DNA from: Prevotella sp. UBA1104
GTDB taxonomy: Bacteria > Bacteroidota > Bacteroidia > Bacteroidales > Bacteroidaceae
Reading direction: 5' to 3'
NCBI GenBank assembly: GCA_002314055.1
Contig: DCBP01000125.1
Span: 42,485-90,316, forward strand
Length of the DNA stretch: 47,832 bases
The notes below the pieces were generated by a model. That model was given only the letters and a program-made list of their open reading frames with translations, was not told the origin of the DNA and made no database searches. Below, piece after piece: positions 40,752 to 47,832 of this stretch. Position 1 is the first letter of the stretch. Each line of letters opens with the position of its first letter. The position numbers were made by a program, and so were the translations under genes.

Positions 40752-41980
40752 ATACCACCTGTTAGCCTCATAAGAGAGACCACAGCCTGGTTGTATCCGT
40801 TTATTGCTGCCGCCCGCTTCATTCTGGCATCAATAAAATCCTGAGCGATACTTATATACTCGAGATATGAAATCTCTCCATTCTCATATTCGATACTGCC
40901 GATGCGCATCATCTCATCGGCAGTATCCTTTCCCGCTGTATTGTAATAATTCACCTTTTGCTGCATTCTGCTGACATTGTCAAGACATGTAGCATATTCC
41001 TGTTTGCGAAGCTTTTCCGTTTGCTGCATCTCCAGCTCCGCCTTCTCCCTTTCCTTCTTTGCCGCCTTAACTTTTGCCTTTGTAGCTCCGAAGAAAATCG
41101 GCACGCCTATCCCGACCTCGAAGCCCATGAAATTTCCGCCGCCAAACTTCGTGCGGTCGGCATGGTATGGATTCCATGACGAAATGACAAGCTGATTGCG
41201 CAGCGATAAAGACAAAGAGGGAGCATAACCGCTCTTTGCCACCCTTACGCCACGGTCTGCCACCTGCAATTTGTCTTGGGCATATTGTCCTTCTGCCGTT
41301 TGCATAAAGTTATATTCCCTACCCTTCCATTCTATCATCACGAGCGAATCTTCTGCCGGAACGATGGAACCGTCGATATTCATCAGAGCCGCCAGTTGTC
41401 GTTGCGTAGCAGAAAAATCCGTTTGTGCCGCAACCAGCTCTTGTCTGTTTTCCATCAGCATCCGCTTTGCCGACAGACTCTCTATCTGTCTCGCCTCTCC
41501 CGTTTCATAACGCTTCGAAGCCACTTTCTGATAGTTTGCCAGATAAGAATCATTCTTCTGAAGTATTCTGATATTCTCCATCTGATATGCAAGCTGAAAA
41601 TAAAGCGAGGCAATGTCGGCACTCAACTGGCGGCGTGTTATTTCAGCCTTGCTCTGCTCTGCCTTTGCCTCAGCTTTCAGCTGACTGCGGCGAGCGGCAT
41701 AGACAGTAGGGAACTCTATCGCCTGCGTCAGACTGATGGAGTTGTCCGGACTGCCTCCCGATGTCGGATCTTGCGAAAGCGACAGCTCTGTCTTTTCCAT
41801 CTCACATGCCGTGCCCTGCATAATCTTTGCTCTTTCCACTCCTTTTTCGGCAATTTTTATATCGTTGCTGCCTTTCATCGCGAAGTCTATACATTGGTTA
41901 AGGGTAAGCCGCCTTGTCTGCTGTGCTGCAGAAGAAAAGGCAACAAAAATCAGACTAACTGCAATTATATATTTCTTCAT
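40748..41980 (-). CDS. TolC-family outer-membrane efflux protein of a metal RND system
   Basis: A 410-residue protein with a signal peptide (ending FSSAAQQ) and two long, mainly helical repeats typical of TolC proteins, with heptad-like Ala/Gln/Glu-rich stretches (KAEAKAEQSKAEITRRQLSADIASLYF; KAKVKAAKKEREKAELEM, shown in part). It forms the outer-membrane channel of a tripartite pump. It starts 6 bp after the RND gene, so the three genes form one operon (adaptor, pump, channel). At 410 residues it is shorter than E. coli TolC but in the CzcC/CusC range. Confidence 0.93.
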   Translation of the reverse strand: MKKYIIAVSLIFVAFSSAAQQTRRLTLNQCIDFAMKGSNDIKIAEKGVERAKIMQGTACEMEKTELSLSQDPTSGGSPDNSISLTQAIEFPTVYAARRSQLKAEAKAEQSKAEITRRQLSADIASLYFQLAYQMENIRILQKNDSYLANYQKVASKRYETGEARQIESLSAKRMLMENRQELVAAQTDFSATQRQLAALMNIDGSIVPAEDSLVMIEWKGREYNFMQTAEGQYAQDKLQVADRGVRVAKSGYAPSLSLSLRNQLVISSWNPYHADRTKFGGGNFMGFEVGIGVPIFFGATKAKVKAAKKEREKAELEMQQTEKLRKQEYATCLDNVSRMQQKVNYYNTAGKDTADEMMRIGSIEYENGEISYLEYISIAQDFIDARMKRAAAINGYNQAVVSLMRLTGGI

Positions 41981-41986
41981 CGTTTC

Positions 41987-44900
41987 TCATTTTTTAGTGA
42001 ACATTTTATAAATGGCAGGCAGAACAAACAGTGTCAGCAACGTTGATGTTACGAGTCCGCCAATCACAACCGTTGCCAGCGGGCGCTGAACCTCTGCTCC
42101 GTCTCCATGAGAGAGTGCCATCGGCAAGAAGCCCATCGAGGCGACAAGTGCCGTCATAAGTACCGGACGAAGGCGAACCATACAGCTGTCTACGATACGT
42201 CTGTAAATGTCAGTAACCCCGTCGTGCTGCATCTGATTCATCTGTCCTACGAGCACTATACCGTTGAGTACTGCCACACCGAACAAGGCTATAAAACCTA
42301 CGCCTGCGGATATCGAGAACGGCATGCCGCGCAACCATAATGCCCATACGCCGCCTATTGCCGCGAGCGGAATTGCCGAGAATACGAACAGAGACTCACG
42401 CAGGCTCTTCACCGTAGCATACAGCAGCAACAGAATAACGAGAAGAGCTATCGGCACGACAACTACCAGACGGTCTACCGCACTCTGCAGATTCTTGAAC
42501 TCCCCACCATAAGTATAATAATACCCCTCTGGCAATTTCATCCTTTCATCAAGCAATTTCTGTATATCCTTCACCGTGCTCTGCACGTCGCGCCCCTTTA
42601 CATTGAAGCCTACATATATTCGTCTTGCACCGTCTTCATGCGATACCTGTGCCGGTGCCGGCTGATATTCTATCTCTGCTATCTGAGACAGGGGAACGCT
42701 GCCGCCATCAGACAGAGGAACGGCAAGACTGCGCAGCTCTTCGATATTCCTGCTCTTTCCGTCTATGCGCAATACCACGTCAAATTTCTTCTCTCCTTCG
42801 TATACGCTTCCTGCCGTTGCTCCGGCAAATGCCGTTTCGAGAACATTGTTCACATCATCTACGCTGACGCCATACTGCGCCATACGCTGATGATTGTATA
42901 CCACTTGAATTTGCGGCAATCCTGAAACCTCCTCTACATATATGCCGCTCACGCCCTTCACGCCACTGATTATGCTCTTCACCCTGTTAGCCTGTTGGGT
43001 AAGCACCCCAAGGTCGTCGCCAAAGATTTTTATCGCCACATCCTGTTTTATACCCGTTAGCAATTCATTATTGCGCATTTGTATCGGCTGTGATATCTCA
43101 GCCTCAAGACCGGGAATTGTTTTCAGCGTTTCTTCCATCATCTCCATAAGCTCAGGAGTAGTCTTGGCTGATGTCCATTCCGCTTTCGGCTTTAAAGCCA
43201 CCATTATGTCGGCACGCTCCACGGGCATCGGGTCGGTAGGAATCTCCGCACTGCCAATACGGCTTACTACCTGTTCCACCTCCGGGTATTTCTCCTTGAG
43301 CATTTTTTCAGCCTTGGTACATGTCTCTACCATCTGCGAGAGAGACGTACCTTGCGCCAGACTCATCTCCACGGCGAAGTCGCCTTCTTCAAGGTTGGGG
43401 ATAAATTCCCCGCCAAGGAACTTAAAGGCTACCACACTGACACAGAATAAGGCTACGGCTGCCGTTATAACATTTTTATACTGCGAAAGTGTCCAGTCGA
43501 GAGCCGGTCTGTAACATGACTGTATCTTTTTTATCAACCTGTCGGAGAGGGTTTCTGCTGTATGGATTTTCTTGCTCAAGAAGAGCGAACTTGCCATCGG
43601 CACGTATGTAAGCGACAGGATGAATGCTCCGAGGATGGCAAAGAACACGGTGAGTGCCATCGGACGGAACATTTTTCCCTCGATGCCTGCCAAAGTCATC
43701 AGCGGAACATACACTATCATAATCATTATTTCGCCGAATGCCGCACTCTGTCGGATGCGTGAAGCTGAGAAATGCACCTCTTCGTCCATTTCCCTCTGCG
43801 ACAGTCTTAATGCCGGATACTTCTGCCTGCTGCCGTTGATATGACTTACCACCGCCTCTACAATAATTACTGCCGAATCTACAATCATTCCGAAGTCTAT
43901 TGCTCCAAGACTCATCAGATTGCCGTCGATACCGAAGAGTTTCATCATTCCGAAGGCAAAGAGCATACTGAGCGGTATGACGCTCGCCACGACGAGTCCG
44001 GCTCTGTAATTGCCGAGAAAGAGTATCAGTACGAAGATAACGATGAGTCCTCCTTCTATAAGATTGCGTGCTATCGTTCCTTCTACGCGGTCTACGAGAT
44101 TTGTACGGTCGATGAACGGTTCTATCACTACTCCCTCCGGCAGACTTTTCTGTATCTGTCCGATGCGTTCCTTCACGTTCTTTATCACCTGCTGAAAGTT
44201 TTCTCCTTTCAGCATTATGGCAATTCCGGCTACCACCTCTCCCTCGCCATTGCGCGTTACGGCACCGAAGCGTGTGGCATGTCCGAGCTGCACCGTTGCC
44301 ACATCGCCCACAGAAACCGGTGTTCCGTTCACGTTCTTCACCGTTATTGCAGCAATGTCGGCAAGTGATTTCACCATACCGAGTCCACGGATAAAATACT
44401 GGTTTGAGTTTTCCTCGATATAGCTGCCACCTGTATTGGCATTGTTTTTCTGCAACGCATCAAAGACCTCCGCCACGGTTATTCCGTTTGCAGAGAGTCT
44501 GTCGGAGTTTATCGCTACCTCATACTGTTTCACGTATCCTCCCCATCCGCTAACTTCAGCAATGCCGGGAGTTCCGGAGAGTTGTTTTCTCACTATCCAG
44601 TCTTGTATCGTTCTGAGATCTGTCAGCGCATACTTGTTCTCGTATCCTTTTTTTGTCCTTACGGTATAGTGGAAAATCTCGCCCAATCCCGTTGCAATAG
44701 GTCCCATCTCCGTATCGGTATTCTTCGGCAGTTCCTTCACTGCCTCCTGTAGCATCTGGCTCACTTGCGAGCGAGCCCAGTAGATATCTGCATCATCGTC
44801 GAATACGAGTGTTATCACCGACAGTCCGCTGCGCGATATGCTGCGTCGTTCTTCCAGTCGCGGGATATTGGAAAGTGCCATCTCTATCGGAGTGGTTATG

Positions 44901-45091
44901 TTCTGCTCCACTTCTTGAGCGCCGAGTGCCGGAGCCTGTGTTATCACCTGTACCTGATTGTCGGTGATGTCGGGCGTTGAGTCGAAGGGCAGGTTCACAA
45001 GCGACCATATTCCCCATATCGCCACCGCGATAGTCATGACGCCGACTACAAGTTTATGACTTATTGAATAGTCTATGAGTTTCTGAAACAT
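41987..45091 (-). CDS. CusA/CzcA-family heavy-metal efflux RND transporter
   Basis: A 1034-residue inner-membrane proton-driven pump with 12 predicted helices and two large periplasmic loops. N-terminal DSTPDITDNQVQV is typical of heavy-metal RND proteins. The fourth-helix motif DFGMIVDSAVIIVEA (D399, D405) resembles the divalent-cation (Zn/Co/Cd/Ni, CzcA-like) signature rather than the monovalent Cu/Ag one, so a divalent substrate is favoured from motif knowledge. Later RND motifs include FIPNLEEGDFAVEMSL, QYGVSVDDVNNVL and GVGFIALFGVAVLNGIV. It pumps metal through its adaptor and TolC partner out of the cell. The 219-bp gap to the adaptor gene is filled with heptad repeats. Confidence 0.95.
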   Translation of the reverse strand: MFQKLIDYSISHKLVVGVMTIAVAIWGIWSLVNLPFDSTPDITDNQVQVITQAPALGAQEVEQNITTPIEMALSNIPRLEERRSISRSGLSVITLVFDDDADIYWARSQVSQMLQEAVKELPKNTDTEMGPIATGLGEIFHYTVRTKKGYENKYALTDLRTIQDWIVRKQLSGTPGIAEVSGWGGYVKQYEVAINSDRLSANGITVAEVFDALQKNNANTGGSYIEENSNQYFIRGLGMVKSLADIAAITVKNVNGTPVSVGDVATVQLGHATRFGAVTRNGEGEVVAGIAIMLKGENFQQVIKNVKERIGQIQKSLPEGVVIEPFIDRTNLVDRVEGTIARNLIEGGLIVIFVLILFLGNYRAGLVVASVIPLSMLFAFGMMKLFGIDGNLMSLGAIDFGMIVDSAVIIVEAVVSHINGSRQKYPALRLSQREMDEEVHFSASRIRQSAAFGEIMIMIVYVPLMTLAGIEGKMFRPMALTVFFAILGAFILSLTYVPMASSLFLSKKIHTAETLSDRLIKKIQSCYRPALDWTLSQYKNVITAAVALFCVSVVAFKFLGGEFIPNLEEGDFAVEMSLAQGTSLSQMVETCTKAEKMLKEKYPEVEQVVSRIGSAEIPTDPMPVERADIMVALKPKAEWTSAKTTPELMEMMEETLKTIPGLEAEISQPIQMRNNELLTGIKQDVAIKIFGDDLGVLTQQANRVKSIISGVKGVSGIYVEEVSGLPQIQVVYNHQRMAQYGVSVDDVNNVLETAFAGATAGSVYEGEKKFDVVLRIDGKSRNIEELRSLAVPLSDGGSVPLSQIAEIEYQPAPAQVSHEDGARRIYVGFNVKGRDVQSTVKDIQKLLDERMKLPEGYYYTYGGEFKNLQSAVDRLVVVVPIALLVILLLLYATVKSLRESLFVFSAIPLAAIGGVWALWLRGMPFSISAGVGFIALFGVAVLNGIVLVGQMNQMQHDGVTDIYRRIVDSCMVRLRPVLMTALVASMGFLPMALSHGDGAEVQRPLATVVIGGLVTSTLLTLFVLPAIYKMFTKK

Positions 45092-45096
45092 ATTTT

Positions 45097-45305
45097 GAAT
45101 GTAGAATTTAGAATGAAGAATTTAGAGTTTAGAGTTGAGAGTGTAGAATTTAGAGTTTAGAGTTGAGAGTGTAGAATTTAGAGTTGAGAGTGTAGAATTT
45201 AGAATGTAGAATATATATATTTACTCTAATAATAATTTTAAATTCAATAATTCTAAATCGCAGCGAAGCGAGAACAATTCTACATTCTAAACTCTAAATT
45301 CTAAA
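45097..45305. repeat. Sixteen consecutive heptads with inverted counterpart between czcB-like and czcA-like genes
   Basis: From 45097 to 45208 there are 16 uninterrupted 7-bp units of the form GA(A/G)T(T/G)(T/G/A)A. Higher-order 28-bp units start at 45118 and 45146. After an AT-rich stretch come a CGCAGCGAAGCGAG hairpin (~45259-45272) and inverted heptads (ATTCTAC, ATTCTAA, ACTCTAA) up to the adaptor stop codon. The pump start codon is 5 bp from the first heptad. Confidence 0.92.
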
Positions 45306-45310
45306 CTCAT

Positions 45311-46519
45311 TCAATGGTTATGCTCTCCATGCTCACTCGTCATTGAAGCGAGATAAAAAACGTTGTCGGTTACTATCTTCTGGTTCTTTTGGATATGTTC
45401 GCAGAGCAACACCTCGGTGTATCCGTTCTGGCTTACTCCTGTTGTCACCTCATGGCGCGAGAATTCATACTTTCCTTTTTGTGGAATCTTGTTGAGGGCG
45501 AAGATATAGTTTTTTCCGTCGCTGCTCACTATTGCTTTTGTCGGCAGGGTGTTATACTCCTGTCTTCCCGTGGCTATCTGTCCTGAAACATACATTCCGT
45601 CGAAGAGTCTTGCGCCTCGTGTATTGTTGAGCTTCACATGCACAGAAACGGCTTTCGTCCCGTCATTGAAATAACGGTTCATGCCGTATACCGTTCCTGT
45701 GAGGGTCATTCCCGGCTGGTTGGTCAGCGAGAGCAACACCTTGTCGCCGTTTTTCACCTTATTTATATCTTTCTCAAAAACGTTTAAGTCGCATTCTACG
45801 GCATTGTTGTCTCTTATCTTCATCAGAGGTGTCTGCATGTCGGCATAACTCCCAAGCGATGCCGTTATCTGGCTCACCGTACCGGATATCGGGGCGCGGA
45901 GCGGGAACACGGTAGTGAACTTACCGCGTGCCACTGCCTTTGTACTTATCCCCATCTGAGCGAGCTGTCGCCCTATTCCGGTCATATTGGCAAGTGCCGT
46001 CTGATAGTCTTTCTGTGCCTGTTGCATATTTTTCTTCACTCCGGCTCCGCTTTGTGCCAACTGCCGCTGTCGGTCGAGTTCTATTTTCGCCATCTCGCTC
46101 TCTTTGTATGCCGAATAGTAGTCGCGCTGAAGCGATACTACTTCCGTATTCTCCACCATGGCAACCACCTGTCCGCGACTTACCTGCTGACCGTCTTTTA
46201 CAAACATATTCTTCACCACTCCTCCCATAAGGGATGTTACATCCGCCATACTCTGCGGTCGCAACACCAAGGCACCATTTACGCTCAGCATGGCATCGAG
46301 TTCCCGTCTCTCTGCAACGCCCATCCTTATGTCTACGGCATTTATCTGCTGTTGCGTGAGCGGAATGCGCTGGTATTCCTCCTCGTCATGTCCGTCTCCA
46401 TCGTGCTGTGCGGTCTCCTCGTCGTGTGCATGCTTCGTGTCGTCTTTACCTACAAAGAATGTGAAGGCCACTACTGCCGCTATCGTTAATGCTACTACTG
46501 TCAGTATTCTTTTTATCAT
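45311..46519 (-). CDS. Periplasmic adaptor (membrane fusion protein) of the heavy-metal RND pump
   Basis: A 402-residue protein with an N-terminal membrane anchor (ILTVVALTIAAVVAFTFFVG) and no lipobox Cys. Next is a His/Asp/Glu-rich segment (KHAHDEETAQHDGDGHDEEE, ~28-47), and the protein ends with TSEHGEHNH; both are plausible metal-binding regions. The lipoyl/hairpin/beta-barrel order of adaptors follows (GGVVKNMFVKDGQQVSRGQVVA, then a coiled-coil hairpin, then FPLRAPISGTVSQI). It links the inner-membrane pump to the TolC-like channel. First gene of the operon, with a promoter and a 15-bp palindrome upstream. Confidence 0.94.
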   Translation of the reverse strand: MIKRILTVVALTIAAVVAFTFFVGKDDTKHAHDEETAQHDGDGHDEEEYQRIPLTQQQINAVDIRMGVAERRELDAMLSVNGALVLRPQSMADVTSLMGGVVKNMFVKDGQQVSRGQVVAMVENTEVVSLQRDYYSAYKESEMAKIELDRQRQLAQSGAGVKKNMQQAQKDYQTALANMTGIGRQLAQMGISTKAVARGKFTTVFPLRAPISGTVSQITASLGSYADMQTPLMKIRDNNAVECDLNVFEKDINKVKNGDKVLLSLTNQPGMTLTGTVYGMNRYFNDGTKAVSVHVKLNNTRGARLFDGMYVSGQIATGRQEYNTLPTKAIVSSDGKNYIFALNKIPQKGKYEFSRHEVTTGVSQNGYTEVLLCEHIQKNQKIVTDNVFYLASMTSEHGEHNH

Positions 46520-46562
46520 GTCATTTCTTATTTCGTTTATACTCGTTTCTTTTTCTCGGCTG

Positions 46563-46597
46563 CAAAAATACCTATTATTAACTGCAACCGGGTTGCA
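46563..46597 (-). promoter_or_regulatory. Promoter with putative operator for the metal-efflux operon
   Basis: CAAAAATA at 46563-46570 reads TATTTTTG on the minus strand (TAnnTTTG). A perfect 15-nt palindrome TGCAACCGGGTTGCA lies at 46583-46597, in the -20 to -35 region, where a regulator could overlap the -33 element. No regulator gene is adjacent in the window. Confidence 0.55.
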
Positions 46598-46810
46598 TTT
46601 TACTCTACTTCATCTGTAAGAACGTTTTTACAAAAGAAAGCCGAATGGAAGTAAGGAGTTTGCCCATCAGAGTATGATTCCATTCGAAATATAGCAAAAT
46701 TGAGTGGAAATGATGTGAATATGGTGCAATAAAGACAAATAAGCCACACTATTTCGCCTCATTTATGCAGAAAACAACCTCATACTTGAGGTCTTATCAT
46801 CAAAATCAGT

Positions 46811-46818
46811 TATCTTTG
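46811..46818 (+). promoter_or_regulatory. -7 element upstream of the XRE-like ORF and hsdR
   Basis: TATCTTTG matches TAnnTTTG. It is 55 bp before the ATG at 46874. TTG at 46786 is a weak -33 candidate (22-bp spacer). Confidence 0.5.
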
Positions 46819-46873
46819 TAGGCACAATGGCAATAGCTAGATTATAAATGGAACAAAGCGAAATACGTCTAAG

Positions 46874-47023
46874 ATGATAAAGAAAACTATATCTCCTGTT
46901 CAAAATACAGGAGCACAAATGAGCCAAGAAGAAAAACCTTGGTTTAACCATTCGCAGATGATAGCCAATATCATGTCCGCAAGAATGGAGGAACTTGGAA
47001 TGACTCAAAAGATATTAGTGTAA
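46874..47023 (+). CDS. Very short XRE-like regulator, probably truncated
   Basis: A 49-residue ORF. From residue ~18 it reads QEEKPWFNHSQMIANIMSAR then MEELGMTQKILV and stops. RMEELGMTQK is the usual first helix of XRE-type HTH regulators, but the recognition helices that should follow (QLADKLG...VSK) are absent, so the DNA-binding domain is incomplete. In Bacteroidetes a full XRE gene often precedes hsdR in type I restriction loci. This could be a remnant after deletion, or a genuine small protein. It lies 21 bp before hsdR. Confidence 0.5.
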   Translation: MIKKTISPVQNTGAQMSQEEKPWFNHSQMIANIMSARMEELGMTQKILV

Positions 47024-47044
47024 CGATTTAAAAAGAAACAAGAT

Positions 47045-47832
47045 ATGCCAGTACAAAGTGAAGCAGCCCTCGAAAACGGACTTATAGACACTCTTCAAAA
47101 GATGAACTACGAGTATGTTCATATTGAGGAGGAAAAGAACCTGTCTGCCAATTTCAAAAAACAGTTGGAGAAGCACAACAAGAAGAAGTTGGAAGAATTG
47201 GGTCGTACCGAATTTACAGAGTCTGAGTTTGAAAAGATACTTATTTATCTTGAAGGTGGCACTCGCTTTGAAAAGGCAAAGAAACTGCGTGACCTCTTTC
47301 CGCTTGAACTGGAAAGTGGCGAACGCCTATGGGTGGAGTTCTTGAACCGTACCCACTGGTGTCAGAACGAGTTTCAAGTTTCCAATCAGATTACAGTTGA
47401 AGGCAGAAAGAAGTGCCGTTACGATGTGACGATACTTGTCAATGGTCTGCCTTTGGTTCAAATAGAACTGAAACGCAGAGGTGTGGAACTGAAACAGGCA
47501 TACAACCAGATACAACGTTACCACAAAACTTCATTTCATGGATTGTTTGACTATATCCAGTTGTTCGTCATATCCAATGGCGTGAACACTCGCTATTTCG
47601 CAAACAATCCGAATAGTGGTTATAAGTTCACTTTCAACTGGACGGATGCAGCCAATGTGCCTTTCAATGACTTGGAAAAATTTGCCACGGTGTTCTTCGA
47701 CAAGTGTACTTTGGGCAAGATTATCGGTAAGTACATTGTATTGCATGAAGGAGACAAATGCCTGATGGTGCTTCGTCCTTATCAGTTCTATGCCGTAGAG
47801 AAGATTCTCGACCGAGTGGAAAACTCCAATGA
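47045..47832 (+). CDS. hsdR: Type I restriction enzyme R subunit, 5' part
   Basis: 262 codons are visible and the frame runs off the window end. Residues ~1-90 are the usual helical HsdR N terminus (SEAALENGLIDTLQKMNYEYV). A PD-(D/E)xK nuclease core follows, with D127 (RYDVTILVNG) and E141-x-K143 (LVQIELKRRG), then QIQRYHKT and FVISNGVNTRYF. The visible end (MVLRPYQFYAVEKIL) begins the ATP-dependent translocase region. HsdR cleaves DNA after translocation as part of the HsdRMS complex. The hsdM and hsdS genes would be expected beyond the window. ATG at 47045; no alternative start looks better. Confidence 0.95.
   Translation, partial: MPVQSEAALENGLIDTLQKMNYEYVHIEEEKNLSANFKKQLEKHNKKKLEELGRTEFTESEFEKILIYLEGGTRFEKAKKLRDLFPLELESGERLWVEFLNRTHWCQNEFQVSNQITVEGRKKCRYDVTILVNGLPLVQIELKRRGVELKQAYNQIQRYHKTSFHGLFDYIQLFVISNGVNTRYFANNPNSGYKFTFNWTDAANVPFNDLEKFATVFFDKCTLGKIIGKYIVLHEGDKCLMVLRPYQFYAVEKILDRVENSN

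Larger units (their letters stand above)
46520..46873. other. Noncoding gap between the efflux operon and the restriction locus
   Basis: 354 bp with two divergent promoter candidates, the TGCAACC/GGTTGCA palindrome, a small CGAATGGAA/TTCCATTCG inverted repeat (46642-46686), and a nine-codon mini-ORF (46848-46877) whose stop overlaps the next ATG (ATGA). Confidence 0.6.

Noticed and set aside
46763..47008. 81-codon minus-strand ORF opposite the XRE-like ORF
   Set aside because: No recognisable protein features, and it overlaps a promoter and the hsdR leader.
46520..47832. Mobile-island boundary at the restriction locus
   Set aside because: A type I restriction locus is often acquired, but I see no integrase, tRNA or att repeat, and base composition was not computed.

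Overview
The window looks like chromosomal DNA of a Bacteroidales bacterium, most likely Prevotellaceae. The supporting signs are Bacteroidetes-type promoters (TAnnTTTG at -7, often with TTG/TTTG 19-20 bp upstream), secreted proteins with type IX secretion-like C-terminal tails, and families typical of the group (Wzi, DUF4369, DUF5689, DUF6359-like OB folds, choice-of-anchor J modules, L31 type B). I see no rRNA, tRNA, CRISPR array, transposase or phage gene.

Layout. 1-566: 5' part of a Wzi-like outer-membrane gene (minus). 738-1883: Gly/Asn-rich exported protein. 1884-2689: noncoding region with a terminator, two tandem-repeat arrays and a promoter. 2690-6180: operon of three exported proteins. 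6381-8155: gpx and trxB (minus). 8323-10484: NUC1-type nuclease lipoprotein, ribosomal protein L31B and a four-helix-bundle protein. 10568-15544: minus operon of a TonB-dependent receptor, a DUF5689 lipoprotein and an OB-fold lipoprotein. It diverges from a plus operon (15781-18348) of a secreted endonuclease/exonuclease/phosphatase, a uracil-DNA-glycosylase-family protein and uridine kinase. 19002-19604: DUF308 membrane protein. 19897-25974: two large modular surface proteins. 26157-29576: DUF4369 lipoprotein, dihydroorotase and membrane metallophosphoesterase (minus). 29708-30446: FtsB/DivIC-like protein and a small membrane protein, divergent from dnaX (30659-32488). 32520-35605: asnA, then a glycosyltransferase and lysophospholipid acyltransferase (minus). 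35877-40751: mfd and a sodium:solute symporter. 40748-46519: three-gene heavy-metal RND efflux operon (minus). 46874-47832: a very short XRE-like ORF and the 5' part of a type I restriction hsdR.

The genes are mostly familiar; the most unusual content lies between them. (1) A family of 7-bp tandem repeats (sense-strand type AYTCTNM) sits directly upstream of the start codon in four same-strand gene pairs (gpx-trxB, UDG-udk, GT2-plsC, czcB-czcA). In three of them it forms a large inverted structure around a GC-rich hairpin. Six heptads of the same type also lie in frame inside mfd. (2) Other repeat families occupy convergent junctions: CCCTCAC-type and C-rich/G-rich inverted elements. (3) The ftsB and dnaX promoters sit in a 34-bp inverted repeat with 32/34 identity. 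(4) The TonB/DUF5689/OB-fold operon, divergent from a secreted nuclease-UDG-uridine kinase operon and near a second nuclease lipoprotein, may be a locus for scavenging extracellular nucleic acid. This last point is inferred from gene content and arrangement.
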